Source of the DNA: Bidens hawaiensis
Taxonomy: Eukaryota > Streptophyta > Magnoliopsida > Asterales > Asteraceae
DNA length: 64,000 bases
Direction of reading: 5' to 3'
Assembly (NCBI GenBank): GCA_021521415.1
Contig: JAIQDT010000061.1
Span: 1,488,001 to 1,552,000, forward strand
Part shown: positions 46,500-57,892 of the stretch, one piece after another
Layout of the letters: the number at the start of each line of letters is the position of its first letter
Position numbering within the stretch: position 1 is the stretch's first letter
Position numbers and translations under genes: made by a program
Notes under the pieces: model-generated
The model's input: only the letters and a program-made list of their open reading frames with translations
Databases searched by the model: none
What the model was told of the DNA's origin: nothing

Positions 46500-47080
46500 T
46501 ATACTTAGGGGTCCTTTTTTTTACTCGCACGGGGTCCTCAATGTTTCCTACTTTCTTATAGACGGCCCTGGTTAATAGTTACAATAGTATAACTATTAGT
46601 CATTTAGTTTATTTTTCTTAAGTGATATGTTGATATATATATATATATATTCTTAATTAGTATTAGGGACTTAGGTCAATTGTGAAAAAACTATTAGTCT
46701 ATTTATATTGATATATTGACATATTGTAATTGATTTTTAGGTTTTTAGCAATCGATTAATCAATTATGTCTCCTAAACAACTATTCTTTGCACTAAAACG
46801 TAAAAAAAGAATGCAAGATAATGCAATAAAAATGTCTCTAGCTGGTGCAATGTATAAGTTTATACATAAACCGTTATATATTATTATATTATTGTGTTTG
46901 GGTTTTTACTATATTTTTGCTATTTTTATTGTTATAACGCGTATGTCGTTTAAAAAATTAGCTTATATGTTATATATTTCGTTACTCGTTAGGGCCTATG
47001 GGCCTTTTTATTTTGGCTCGACGGAGTTATATAAATTCTTGGAGACAGCCCTGGCTATCTCAACGTTCGTAGAGGATTAA
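46500..47080 (+). mobile_element. hAT-like transposon remnant with transposase N-terminal fragment
   Basis: Two similar terminus-like segments, each ending GGCCCTGG or AGCCCTGG (46563-46571 and 47047-47054) and each preceded by a TTAGGG(G)CC word, a T-run and CTCG-ACGG, resemble hAT element ends. Between them an open frame (46766-47080) starts MSPKQLFFALKRKKR, similar to the N-terminus of TTF-type hAT transposases as I recall it. After about 35 residues the similarity is lost and the translation becomes hydrophobic, probably non-coding sequence. No complete TIR pair or 8-bp target duplication was found. Confidence 0.35.
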
Positions 47081-47527
47081 AACGAACTAAAATGTCGAGG
47101 CAGTTTTGAAAAATCCATTTGATGTAAACCCTCCTTTTCCCAGACTTGGGATCGGCAATAATAAACTAATAAGTTTATAATTGGTGGAGTTAAATTTTTT
47201 TGCTTCTTTAGCCTTTTAAATTGACCCGATTCAAACATTCAAATTGTAGTTGACATTATAAAAAAATCTAACTATAAATAATCTAAAATTCTAACCATCA
47301 GCTGCCATTAGCTTATGTCCTTATTTTTATTTTACTTTTTTCTACTATGGGTACCATAATACAAGGATGAATCATTAATGGCCTGGGCCTCACTCTTAAC
47401 TTGTGTCCCATCAATAAGTTCTTAATAAAAAAACTCAGTTTTAAAAGATGTAGTACATAACCCATATAAGATTGGAGGCCCAAAGCCATTGCCTTATTTT
47501 GCTGGCCCATGGGCTAGGCTTGATTCT

Positions 47528-47862
47528 TGTAACAAATGTAAACTCTTCATAAAACATGTAAACTCCTGTAAAGTGTATGTAGCAAAGGTAATGTGGCAGA
47601 TGTAAACTTGTAAATTTGGTAAATACTAAATTATGTAAACGTTTTATAGCATACATAAATTCTGTAAGACATATGTAAAACATGGAAGTTCTTATAAAAC
47701 ACATGTGACTGGTAAATATGTAAACTTTTTAAGTTGTATGTAAATTCTTGTAACATATGTAAACTCTTGGTAAAACATGTAAACTCTTCTAAAACTATGT
47801 AATAGACGTAACGTAACAAATGTATACTCTTTGTGAAACATGTAAACTCTTGTAAAGCTGTA
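47528..47862. repeat. Degenerate ATGTAAACTCTTGTAAAAC repeats
   Basis: About 15 imperfect copies of a unit near 18-20 bp with core ATGTAAACTCTTGTAAA. Some copies contain GCAAAGGTAATGTGGCAG-like inserts. Minus-strand frames rich in FTCFTK are translations of this repeat. Confidence 0.75.
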
Positions 47863-48825
47863 TGCAAAGTTTACCAAACTTACTCCAATCAAACTCCACT
47901 CTTGCAACCCGTCCAAGCTCAATCTATTCAAGCTATTCCAAATCAGTCTACCTCGACTATTCAAGTTCTTATGGATCAAACTCCTCCAAGTGCTCCAAGT
48001 CAAGTGAATCAAGTCAACCGTAACTAAAGCTTCTCAAAGACTCTGAAGATTTTTGTTACTTTCATTATTTCTATCTTAAGTTATTTTGTCTTTTCAAGTT
48101 CTGCATTGCAACAACCCCTTACTTATTTGTGGTATTAAATAATTTCAATTTGGATTATTTAACTTTTGTGCGTTTTATCTCATGAATAAAGTTTATTTAA
48201 TTTATCAAGGTTAATTGCTTATGATACCGTACTTCTATCTTATTTTCATATTCTCGTTCATCACGATCCATTTCAATAACTGCTTCAAGAAATTCTTTCC
48301 TTTTCAATTTTCAAGATTTATATTTTTATATCAAAAGATATTTTAGAAATTTCACTGTTTTATTAATCAGCTCGAACGTTCTATTTTATAAATGTTTTGT
48401 ACATTGATGGCCTTCTGGTTTATATTTAAATTTATCAAAACTTCTGCTTTCTTTCAAAATTATGTCTTTCAATGTTTTGTAAACCACATGATGGGACGGA
48501 TTATGTAGACCATCCAACGATAAAAGTAATTGTGGTCGCGAACATAATTATCCGAGTCCACGCATGGAAATCATAATACGTACAATTGTGTGCCATAATC
48601 TAGAACCAAAAGTAGTTTGAGTAACGGTACAAATGATAAAATGATAAGAACGTGGTGGATACACCGCTGGTACATCCTATATATAAGTACCCTTATCGAA
48701 TTTTCATTTGGATCGTTGCTTCGGCCATTAGAAGTTCTATGTTACGGTAAATTTTAAATTTTATTTAAAAATATTTTCCTTAAAACACGATTATGTTTTA
48801 GTTTTCCTTAATTTCGGGGGGAAAC
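47863..48825 (+). other. 3' internal region of the family-4 LTR element
   Basis: A short Gln/Pro/Ser-rich frame ends at TAA 48025-48027 and may be the tail of a polyprotein, but no domain is recognisable. A/T-rich untranslated sequence follows to a polypurine tract, TTTCGGGGGGAAAC (48812-48825), just before the LTR. Confidence 0.45.
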
Positions 48826-50746
48826 TGTAACATCTCGGACTTTTCGTCTTTGTATTTGTTTATGTTTAAACCAATTCGAGAACGTAATTCGGATCTTTAT
48901 TATTGAAAAAAGCATGTATTTAGAAGTATTCATGGATGTATTTTCATTTCATATCATTTGTGTTGTTTGAACTTATCATTTAATGCTTATAACTCTTAAA
49001 AATAACAAAAATTAACACTTTTTGAAGACCTAGGAATAAAAGTGCCAAAACGAAACCTTCCACCCCCCTTGATGACTCTGCGCCAAATGGCCAAGGAGGG
49101 GAGGATGGTTGCGTGGTGCGGCCATAGATCTACATTAGCAAACATTTTTATTTGAGTCCTAGTTCGTATTTCAATGCAAAATCGCTTATTTTTAGATCAA
49201 ATCGCGTGTTTAAGCCCCAAGAAAACCCTCCTAGACTTGTTACATGTCCACATTCTTTAGCCCTTTCCTCGAGAACGAATTTTGATTTTTTTTTCACTTG
49301 ATTTAGTCATTAAACGAGATTTGGTTGCTTAAACGAACTTTTTGACAAAAATTAACTTGTGTCTACTAATCCTATATAAACAAGATCCTTATCATCTGCA
49401 TATCTCTTCCCTACACCCTAATAGTATCTGTAACAACAGTCATTCTCAATAAACCCACGATTTCTCCTTCATTCTTGCTGTTTTATTCAAGATTGGTAGT
49501 GTTCGTGTTAAATTTGTTACTTTCTCAACCTTTGACTTCGCTTTCTCATAAATCTAAGCATCAACCGGGTAAGTTGTCTTCTATAGAGTTATTTCTCATT
49601 AGTCAATAACCCTCAATCAATTTTTGAGATTAAGGGGAATTGACGGGTCAGTTTGACTCCGACCCGTTTAAGGGCATATTGGTCAACAACATTAACCAAT
49701 CGTTTTCTATCACTTCCGGTCGGAACTAACTTTCGGTCCAGAAGACTTTTATTTTTGTTTTGAAATTTTAAGGCTACTAACCTAAACCCAACATTCGATT
49801 CGCTGTTCAGATTCTGGTTAGTACCAGATCGCTTAATTGTTAAATATCTCATAACAGGAGTTCTAGACATCTGTTTCGATCGATTCCAGCTGCTATGTTC
49901 TCGGTTTTTATTGTAGTTATTTGTCTCAAAGTTTCAGGTTTGTTCGGTTTATCTCAGATGATGCGTTAAAGGACGATTCACTTGTTTTAATATCTTTTTA
50001 TTCTTATTATATCACAAAGTCACTTAAAGAATAAGGTGAGAGATCATTCCCCTCATATTTTTAAACATTTTGGGTAATATGTGTATCATCTCATATTTTT
50101 ACATTATATATGTTCAACTAGCAAACGCAAATTTTGTATATAATCAATTAAATGCTAATTGCTATTTGCTTAACTGTTTACTTTATCGCATTCGGAGAGG
50201 TCCATCATAATCACATTAAAGTATGATCATACGCCATCTTAGTAGTCAAAGCCCGATTCGCATGGCAATGATCAACCGACAATCACATTTGTATATGCTA
50301 GTCATAGTAGCCAATGCCCCATTCGCAAGGCAACGGTTAACTGACACAACTATTTGCTCATGGTTTGATTGATTTATACTCACATTATTTTGTTTGCTCA
50401 TTTATTACATATTATTATTGTCAAAACTGGTGATTATCTCACTCAACCTCATGTTGACAAATCTATGTTTATTTTATACGCATATATAGGTTACCAGTTG
50501 ATTTGAAGCTAAAGTGAAGAACACATAGAGAGATCATTAGATATTACAATAAAAGATATTTGCATTTTATTTTGTTTTGGATTATTTTTGTCATGTTTAG
50601 AAGTTTAGAACTTGTGCACTTATTTGAAATATGAAATAAATAAATTAATTAGATATCGTCATATTTTATATTGTATGATAGTACCTTGTGAGCTGTGAAC
50701 CAATGGCTCACACCCCTGCATTTCCGCCTTAGGTTGGGATGTGACA
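48826..50746 (+). repeat. LTR (family 4), 1.92 kb
   Basis: Starts TGTAACATCTCGGAC after a polypurine tract and ends CCTTAGGTTGGGATGTGACA. A TATA box (CTATATAAACAAG) lies near 49373. Its termini resemble those of the minus-strand solo LTR at 55501-57611. Five-base flanks GAAAC and TAAAC do not match, consistent with a 3' LTR whose partner is lost. Confidence 0.75.
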
Positions 50747-51412
50747 TAAACGAAAATGGTTTAACTGCAACCATATGTAACATCCAACTTTTTGTTAAAT
50801 AATAAATGATGGAAAGTTTTGTTATTAACTGTGTGTCGTTAAGTTAGTCGTGTGTTAAGTGTTTAGATAATATTTGGATTTGGAATTTTGAGTGGGTTAT
50901 GGAGCCCATTGGCCCCTATATAAGCCTAACCTCTCCACCCTTTCACCATTTTATACCTTTCACCACACACACACACTCAAGAACACACACACTTTCTCTC
51001 TACATTCCGGATCCAAATCTGTGAAAAAAGAGGAAGAATCTCGTGTGTAGACATCATCAAATAACAAGAATCACGTCCAGATCTACGTATTGTCCGGATC
51101 TAAACTCGAACCCGAAGCAAAAGGTAGGTTTCAGTTTAAATGGTTAAGTTTTATGGTTAGAATCGGCATGCAAACAGATATAATGATAGATCGGGTTGCG
51201 AAATGTAAGAAAAATATAAACTTGGTAAGTTATAAACACTTGGGTGCACTTTAAGGTAAAAAGATGGCGTTTGGACTTTGAGAGATGGGTTCAGGATCAG
51301 GTGCATGGGGTCAGAATGTGTCAAAAGTTTAGAAAGAGTAAAAATCAGGTCCTGAGGAAGAGCCACGAAGTAAAATGGCTTTAAAATGGTAAAAAAAACG
51401 AAGAAAGGAAGG

Positions 51413-51580
51413 CATTTCGCTTCGCTCAGTCATGAGAAGCGAAACAGTCATTTCGCTTCGCTCAGCCATGAGAAGCGAAACAGGCATTTCGCTTCGCTCA
51501 GCTATGAGAAGCGAAACAGGCTTTTTGATTCGCTCAGCCTTGAGAAGCGAAACAGGTTATGCGAAGCGAAATTCTTTGCG
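51413..51580 (+). repeat. 36-bp palindromic minisatellite TTCGCTTCG..GAAGCGAA
   Basis: Four units of 36 bp, each CATTTCGCTTCGCTCAG, two variable bases, then ATGAGAAGCGAAACAG; the fourth is more diverged and a partial fifth follows. The two halves of each unit are complementary, so each can form a hairpin. Confidence 0.9.
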
Positions 51581-51640
51581 AAATTCCTCCCATGCGAAAT
51601 TGTTTAAGTTGTTATTAAAATGTGACCCGATTCATTTTCT

Positions 51641-51742
51641 AATGGCTGGCTCAACCCCAGCCAGGGGCTCAGCCCCTTGGACCCTGCTAGGGGCTGCCGC
51701 CCCTAGACCCCGCTACCAGGGGCGCTGCCCCCAGACCCCCGT
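51641..51742 (+). repeat. GC-rich block of GGGGC-GCCCC hairpins
   Basis: Four consecutive inverted pairs of the type AGGGGCTCAGCCCCT, each followed by a (T/A)GACCCCGCTA-like linker. It contrasts sharply with the A/T-rich surroundings. Confidence 0.75.
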
Positions 51743-52075
51743 TAGTTAAGAGTTTCATTAACTTAGATGTAGGAAGTAGTAGTAATGGATAATTGACACG
51801 CGTAATGTATTGTACAGTTAGCCGTGCACAACTAAGGAAGGGCATTACCATTAACGGCGAGAGAAACCGACTCCAGGTGAGTTCTAGCCCCATTTCCTTG
51901 TTATGTTTTCGGGGTTGGGTGCATACTCCTATGTGGCAGTTAAAATGCTTATCTTAAGTGATAGGTATATGATACGTGTATGATCGTGCATTGAATGTTA
52001 TTACCATATGATGGTTATGTGAATGAATGTGTATGTAAATATTATATGCATAAGATAAGTAAATTATGCGCTTAT

Positions 52076-52331
52076 GATAGGGACCAGACCCTCATAATAT
52101 CTGAGATGATAGGGACCAGACCCTTATAATATCTAAGATGATAGGGACCAGACCCTCATAATATCTGAGATGATAGGGACCAGACCCTCATAATATCTGA
52201 GATGATAGGGACCAGACCCTTATAATATCTGAGATGTTAGGGACCAGACCCTCATAATATCTGAGATGATAGGGACCAGACCCTTATACTATCTGAGATG
52301 TTAGGGACCATACCCTTATAATATCTGAGAT
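52076..52331 (+). repeat. Eight 32-bp tandem repeats in solo LTR
   Basis: Eight units of GATAGGGACCAGACCCT(C/T)A followed by TAATATCTGAGAT, homologous to the five units at 1799-1958. Confidence 0.95.
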
Positions 52332-52869
52332 GTTTAAGATAGAATAGCTTATGGTATACCATAGGGTTCTATGAAAGAAAGTATGTAAGTACGTATGCAT
52401 GTATATAAAGTATGTGTGAAAGAAGTAATAGCAAAGTAAGGTATGAATACGTATCTTCGGACGCGTATGAGTAAGGATAGGAATGTATTGTATGTTAAAT
52501 TGGTTACCTAGAACTCACTCAGCGTAGCTGACTTTTAATACGCACGCAGGCAGATAGGTTGAGGCAGCTGGCTTGAGGAGGGACACATGGCACGAGCTAA
52601 AGAGACTGGCATCTATAAAGAAGTGTCATGACTATTTTATGTTATGTTATGAAAAGACAATTTGTATGTTAAGACGAAAATGAATGTTTGTAATGTGATG
52701 TTTGAAGTTTTAAATTATTCTGCGAAAGTTTAAATTAACTCTGATTTTAGAACTGTGTTTATGAGTAAATCCAACACCAAAGTAGGGTTACCGGGAACGG
52801 GGCCTTACACCATATATATCTTCTCTCTTCACTTAATGCAACTAATAAAATTATTAATTTCTCATTCCA

Positions 52870-53155
52870 ATTAACATAACTAAGGTGCACAAACCGGTTT
52901 AACACTCAAAACCGGTTTTGGGTTGAAACCGATTCGGTTTAGTCAACGAAAGTCAAAACCTGTGATCGGTTTCAGTGCGAGTTGAAACCGGTTTTTGCCA
53001 TTTTCGGTTCGGTTAACCGGTTTGGAATAAGTATAAACCAGTTTCGAACCTATGGTTTCCATCAGTTCCAAAACAGTTTCTACATGATCTGTTTGAAACC
53101 GGTTCGGTTTCGGTTGGATTTTCGGGTCTGTTCGGTTAACCGGTTTTTTTGCCCA
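52870..53155. repeat. AACCGGTTT/CGGTT-rich degenerate repeat
   Basis: More than fifteen variants of AACCGGTTT, GGTTCGGTT and GAAACCG in both orientations. The frame at 52982-53185 is a translation of this repeat, not a gene. Confidence 0.75.
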
Positions 53156-53429
53156 CCTCTAAACATAACTAATCAAATAAAATAATTAAAATATATATAA
53201 AATATTCATCTATTTTTGTAACTTTTTTTTCTTCCCTCTTGTTTTTATAACCTACGCAAATACATTTTGTTCTTACCCTACAATTTCTTTCTTTCTGAAA
53301 CAATTTTTTTAACTCAATGTATCAATTTCCATTAACATGTAATTTTTTATCAAAGGCGTTAATACAAATTTTTTTCTCAATTAACATACCTACATAAATT
53401 AATATATAGTAAAACTACTAAAAAAATGC

Positions 53430-54120
53430 TACACATGTTTGTATTATACAACCTACAGTCCTACACAAAAACATATAACATACACTTGTTCTTAGCATAA
53501 GAAAATATATAACCTACACAACAACATACAACCTACACATGTAATTCAGTATCAAATATATATATATATATAAGCTACATTGAAAATACATATATCCTAC
53601 ACACGTGTACATTAAATATCAATAAAAATATACACCTACACAAAACATAAACCTACACTTGTATTTAAGCATCAACAGTTATATATAACCTACACGAAAA
53701 TGCATATAACCTACAGTCCTACACATGCGTTTTTAATATTAACAAAAACATTTTGAAGGCTGTACTTGAAAATACTCATGTGTAGGCTATGTGCATCTTT
53801 TGTAGTTTATGTGTACTTTTTTATGCCGAAATTCACATGTTTGCTAAATTTTTATGTGTAGATTTTTATGCAAAACGTAAGTGTAGGTTATATGATTTTA
53901 CAAAGGTTGTATATTTTTGTACGTTTTTGTATATGTTGTAAAATTTTGTTAATAGTTAATGTTCACATGTAGGATATATTTATTTTTATGTAGTTTATGT
54001 AATTGTTGATGCTAAATTTCAAAGATAGGTTGCATGTTTTTGTGTATGTTCTATATAGTTTGTGCTAAAAACTTGTATAGGTTTGATTTGTGTAAGTTGT
54101 ATATTTATTGATGATATTTA
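53430..54120. repeat. Imperfect foldback of ACCTACAC/GTGTAGGT repeats
   Basis: The left half (to about 53725) carries about ten words of type ATAACCTACACA. The right half (from about 53760) carries the complement (GTGTAGGTTATATG and similar). The two halves face each other around an A/T-rich centre, so they could form a long imperfect hairpin. No target duplication was identified. Confidence 0.65.
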
Positions 54121-54656
54121 ATGGACGCGTGGATATGATATATATACTTTTTTGTATTAGTCGTAACAATGGTTTTTATAGGTATGTCAACTGAAAAACA
54201 ATTTATTGATGATTATTAATAAAAAGTTACATGTTGATGGATGTTGATAAATGAAGTTGGAAGAAATTGTTTTTAATAGAAAAAAATTATAGTGTATGAA
54301 TAAATTGTATTTCTGAATTTATGTATAATAAAATAAAGGGAGGATAAAATTTTATAAAAATAAATTAACCGTTTTTATCTTTTTAATTATTATTGTATAA
54401 GAGAGAATAACAATTGTTTTACCTTTATATTTTTTAAAAATATTTTAGTTTGGTTAGTTATGTTAATTGGAGAGAAATTAGTAGTTTAATAGTCGTATAA
54501 ATTAAAAAGCGAAAGTATTAATGGTTGTAATTAAAACTTTTCATTTATTTTTAAATATTTAAAACTTTTAATTAAATTAGTGATCCATATTGATTCAGGC
54601 ATTTCTCACACTAAGATAATCTTTCGCATTAAGTTAAGCATATATATACGCATGCA

Positions 54657-54700
54657 CTAGTAGGGGAGCCCACGCCTTGCGACGGGTGTGAAATATAGCC
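54657..54700 (-). mobile_element. Helitron-like 3' terminus
   Basis: On the minus strand the sequence ends with an imperfect hairpin (CACCCGTCGCAAGGCGTGGG), a short CTCCCCTA spacer and CTAG followed by T, the form of a Helitron 3' end. The matching 5' end was not found, so the element extends rightwards to an unknown point. Confidence 0.4.
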
Positions 54701-54825
54701 ATAATATTGTTAGTTATATGAATTTAAAGTGATACAATTTCGTTAGTTTTGTAAAATTTAGTAATTTCTTATTCATATAATATTTTACAATCTATGCAAG
54801 ATAAACAATAACACAATATAAAAAA

Positions 54826-57800
54826 GGGCAAGTACCATAAAAAACCAACATACTTTTTGTTTTTGCTCACAAAAGTCCGTATACAAATTTTTACGTATTA
54901 AAGTCCTTATACTTGTTAATTTTGAACAAAACCATCCACTCTTTTAAAAACGTAACGTGTTATAGGCTCAACGGGTTGTTTTACACTTTTACTGATATAT
55001 TGATTTATTTATTTTAAAACTGCTTATCGTCGTCTCATTTGTCCTAAACCCCTCAAGTCCTCAACTACCAAACGCTCACTATCAAAACCACAATCTGATC
55101 ATGCAAACCAACCGCGATTCATGAATCCTCGCTTCAATTGACAAAGCCCACAATAGCGTGCGGGTCCAACTTTTGGTCCAAGACCCAATTCGTTCCATTT
55201 GCAATCCTCCCGACACTTTTAAATATGATTGCGGGTCCTAATAGGCTTATTCTTTGATTATCGGCGGAAACGACGACCTTCATTGGTGTTGGATCTCAAC
55301 TAAACACATTTTTTCATTTCTTCAATTTTGATGAAATGGGGTCTCCATGTTTAACATCAGAATCTTGAAAGTTAATTACATATAACGGTGATGGAGGAGT
55401 GCAGGTAGGGTTTTGGACTAGGGACGGGGATAGACATAGACTACGATTCCTTATACCCATCAATTTTGGTTATTTTGATTCTTAGAGAATGATAAAGTGA
55501 TGTCACACCCCTAGGTGAAGGCGGAAACGTCGTGGCGTGCGTAGATTGAAATCATGCACATGGTATTAATGTAAAAACTCATATTAAAATAAACCAACAT
55601 ACTGTTCATACCAAACATAATCCAAATAGAAAACATGATGTAGCAAATTATTCATTAAACTTCTAAGTCTGACTTATCCCCTATATAAAACTTCAAGAAT
55701 CTTCATAACTTAATTTCCATCACCTGAAAAACATGCGAGAGTGTCAACTAAATATAGTTGGTGAGAATATAGGTTTTAAAAATAAGTTTTATGTTGAAAA
55801 CATTCCATATGTGTTAAGTTACTTGTATACTTTTGTGATTACAACCAACCTCTAACACATTTAGCGAGTCGTCTAATCCACAATTAGACTATTATGTTTA
55901 ATGTTTAACGATCGTCGAATTCGGAACACATAGGCCTCTACCCGAGGCCTGCGTAGGCGGTCGGGCCAATAGATCTATCATCATACTACCACGGGCTTAA
56001 CAAGTTAATGGTTGTACATGTGATTAAGTATACACTTGTAATGATTACACATAACAAATATAATGAAATAAAGCTTGAATCAAATAGCATGTATAAAACG
56101 TAGACTAAATAAGTTGCATGTTTCCACCCCGACGTATAAAGCGTTTAAAAGCATCTAAAAGGGGGCCATGAACTCACCTTGCTTGACGGATGACCACGAA
56201 CACGAGCAAGAAATTGTTGAACCTGTTACGGGATGCCCTAGGATAAGTTTGATTTTTAAATTAGTTAGAGTGTCGTATACTAGAATGTTCTAAACCAAGA
56301 GCATGACCTCCAGCAAGTTGATTCCCAGGTAAGAGTCACGGGTCTAATGGGATTATTTACGCCACTCTTGCCTTCGACAGAACTGTTTGCTTGTCAGATA
56401 CATAGATACCCGGCTTATACTCTATTTGTACACTAACTCAAAATGTTTTAGAATGGTTTTGATAAATAATAAAGTACGAGGTTAAAAGTGTAATATCATA
56501 TAGTTTGGGTGTTTATTGGCATTTAAGAAAGTATAGGGTTCAAAGTGTAAATATTATAGTTTAAGATGTTTATTAACATTTATGAAAGTATAAGGTTTAA
56601 AGTGTAAATATTATAATTTAGGATATTTATTGACATTTAGAAAGTATAAGGACCAATTAGGTAAGTATAATTTTTAGTTATGATAACTTTATGAGTTTTT
56701 GAAGATCATAAGAATATTCGTAGTTGTTCATAGAAAAAATTATACTTTCATCCAAGATCTTGAGAAAATAATTATGATTTCTTGGAATAACATGATCATC
56801 ATAATCTTTTAGAGAAAAAAGTAAGGGTTTTATTAACAATTTATAATGATCATGGTAAGGGTATATGAACAATTATGAAGATTCAAAAGAAACTCAAGAA
56901 CATAATAACAAACAAGAAGAAATCCATAATATAAAGCAAAAATGTATAAAGAAGAACAATGAAACGCAAATTAATTATAAATACTTATTTATGCCAGAGA
57001 GAATGAGATTTGGTGTGAAAAATAATGAGAATGAGAGGGTCTATTTATAATTAATGGTGAAAGGTTTGAATACAATTAGGATAGAGATAAAACTTGTTTA
57101 AAACTTAAAAGATAACTTTAATAATAATATTAATAATAATGATAAGATAAAAAAATATATATAATACATATGTTTTTTCAAAGTTCACGGCACTTTTGGA
57201 TTTTGTATTAATTTTTTTTTATTTTTTAATTGTTTTCAAATTAAAAAGATATAGATAAAACAAAACTTGAGTAACAAGGTTAACAAAAAAGGTTCTAGAA
57301 TATTCTATTTTTTTAAATCACATGATTAATTTAAATACTTAGGATAAAAATAATAGTAACAAAATATTTTGTTATATGTTATAAAATATTAATCTAAGCA
57401 TTCCGATTCAACGTGTCATATTAACGATTAAGCATGATTATGATAAAATGAGCATAGGATCATATAGTTACGCATACAATGGTTAATACTATTCAATAAA
57501 TAAATATAGTTCAACACTAATTAATGTAGATGATGAAATAAATACGAGAACTTTATTAAATACGAGCACAAAAGATTAGCGTTTTTGCATGAAAAATCCA
57601 TAGATGTTACAAGTGAGTCTGACGAACATAGTTGAAGATATAGTGTTCAATTAATTATTCATAAAAATAAAGCCTAATTTTACCAATTTACAATAATAGT
57701 TCATCTAATAAATAAATTAGTATCGACTAAACCTAGAAGAGCAGGTAACAAGTTATGTTTGTAAAAGAGAGGATGGTTTTGTTCAAAATTAACAAGTGTA

Positions 57801-57883
57801 AGGACTTTAATATGCAAAAAATTGTATAGTGACTTTTATGAGCAAAAACGAAAAGTATATTGATTTTTTTATGATATTTGCCT
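54826..57883. mobile_element. Non-autonomous MULE-like TIR element
   Basis: Terminal inverted repeats of about 130 bp (54826-54960 and about 57750-57883) match at roughly 85% by eye, including AAAGTCCTTA and AACAAAACCATCC blocks. They are flanked by a 9-bp target duplication TATAAAAAA (54817-54825 and 57884-57892). Long TIRs and 9-bp duplications are the hallmark of Mutator-like elements. Without the nested solo LTR (55501-57611) it is about 0.94 kb. No transposase is seen. Its internal left part (55010-55490) is less A/T-rich and could hold captured host sequence, but no frame supports this. Confidence 0.85.
55501..57611 (-). mobile_element. Solo LTR nested in the MULE
   Basis: 2111 bp from TGTCACACCC to AGATGTTACA with target duplication AGTGA (55496-55500 and 57612-57616). 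The minus strand gives TGTAACATCTATGG at the start and GGGGTGTGACA at the end, and a TATAAATAGACC box near 57040, which fixes the orientation. Termini resemble the family-4 LTR at 48826-50746. No gene is called inside. Confidence 0.9.
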
Positions 57884-57892
57884 TATAAAAAA

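Larger units (their letters stand above)
50776..52809 (+). mobile_element. Solo LTR, family 1 (copy 2)
   Basis: 2034 bp from TGTAACATCC to GGGGCCTTACA with a perfect target duplication CCATA (50771-50775 and 52810-52814) and no internal region. Colinear with the chromovirus 3' LTR at 388-2464: TATA region (CCCTATATAAGCC near 50914), GA/CT-rich leader, palindromic minisatellite, CAGTTAGCCGTG block (51818), 32-bp repeats and ACTCACTCAGCGTAGCTGAC near 52512. Confidence 0.95.

Noticed and set aside
47313..48012. Minus-strand frames rich in FTCFTK
   Set aside because: Translations of the ATGTAAACTCTTGTAAA array.
52982..53185. 67-codon frame in AACCGGTTT repeats
   Set aside because: Low-complexity repeat translation.
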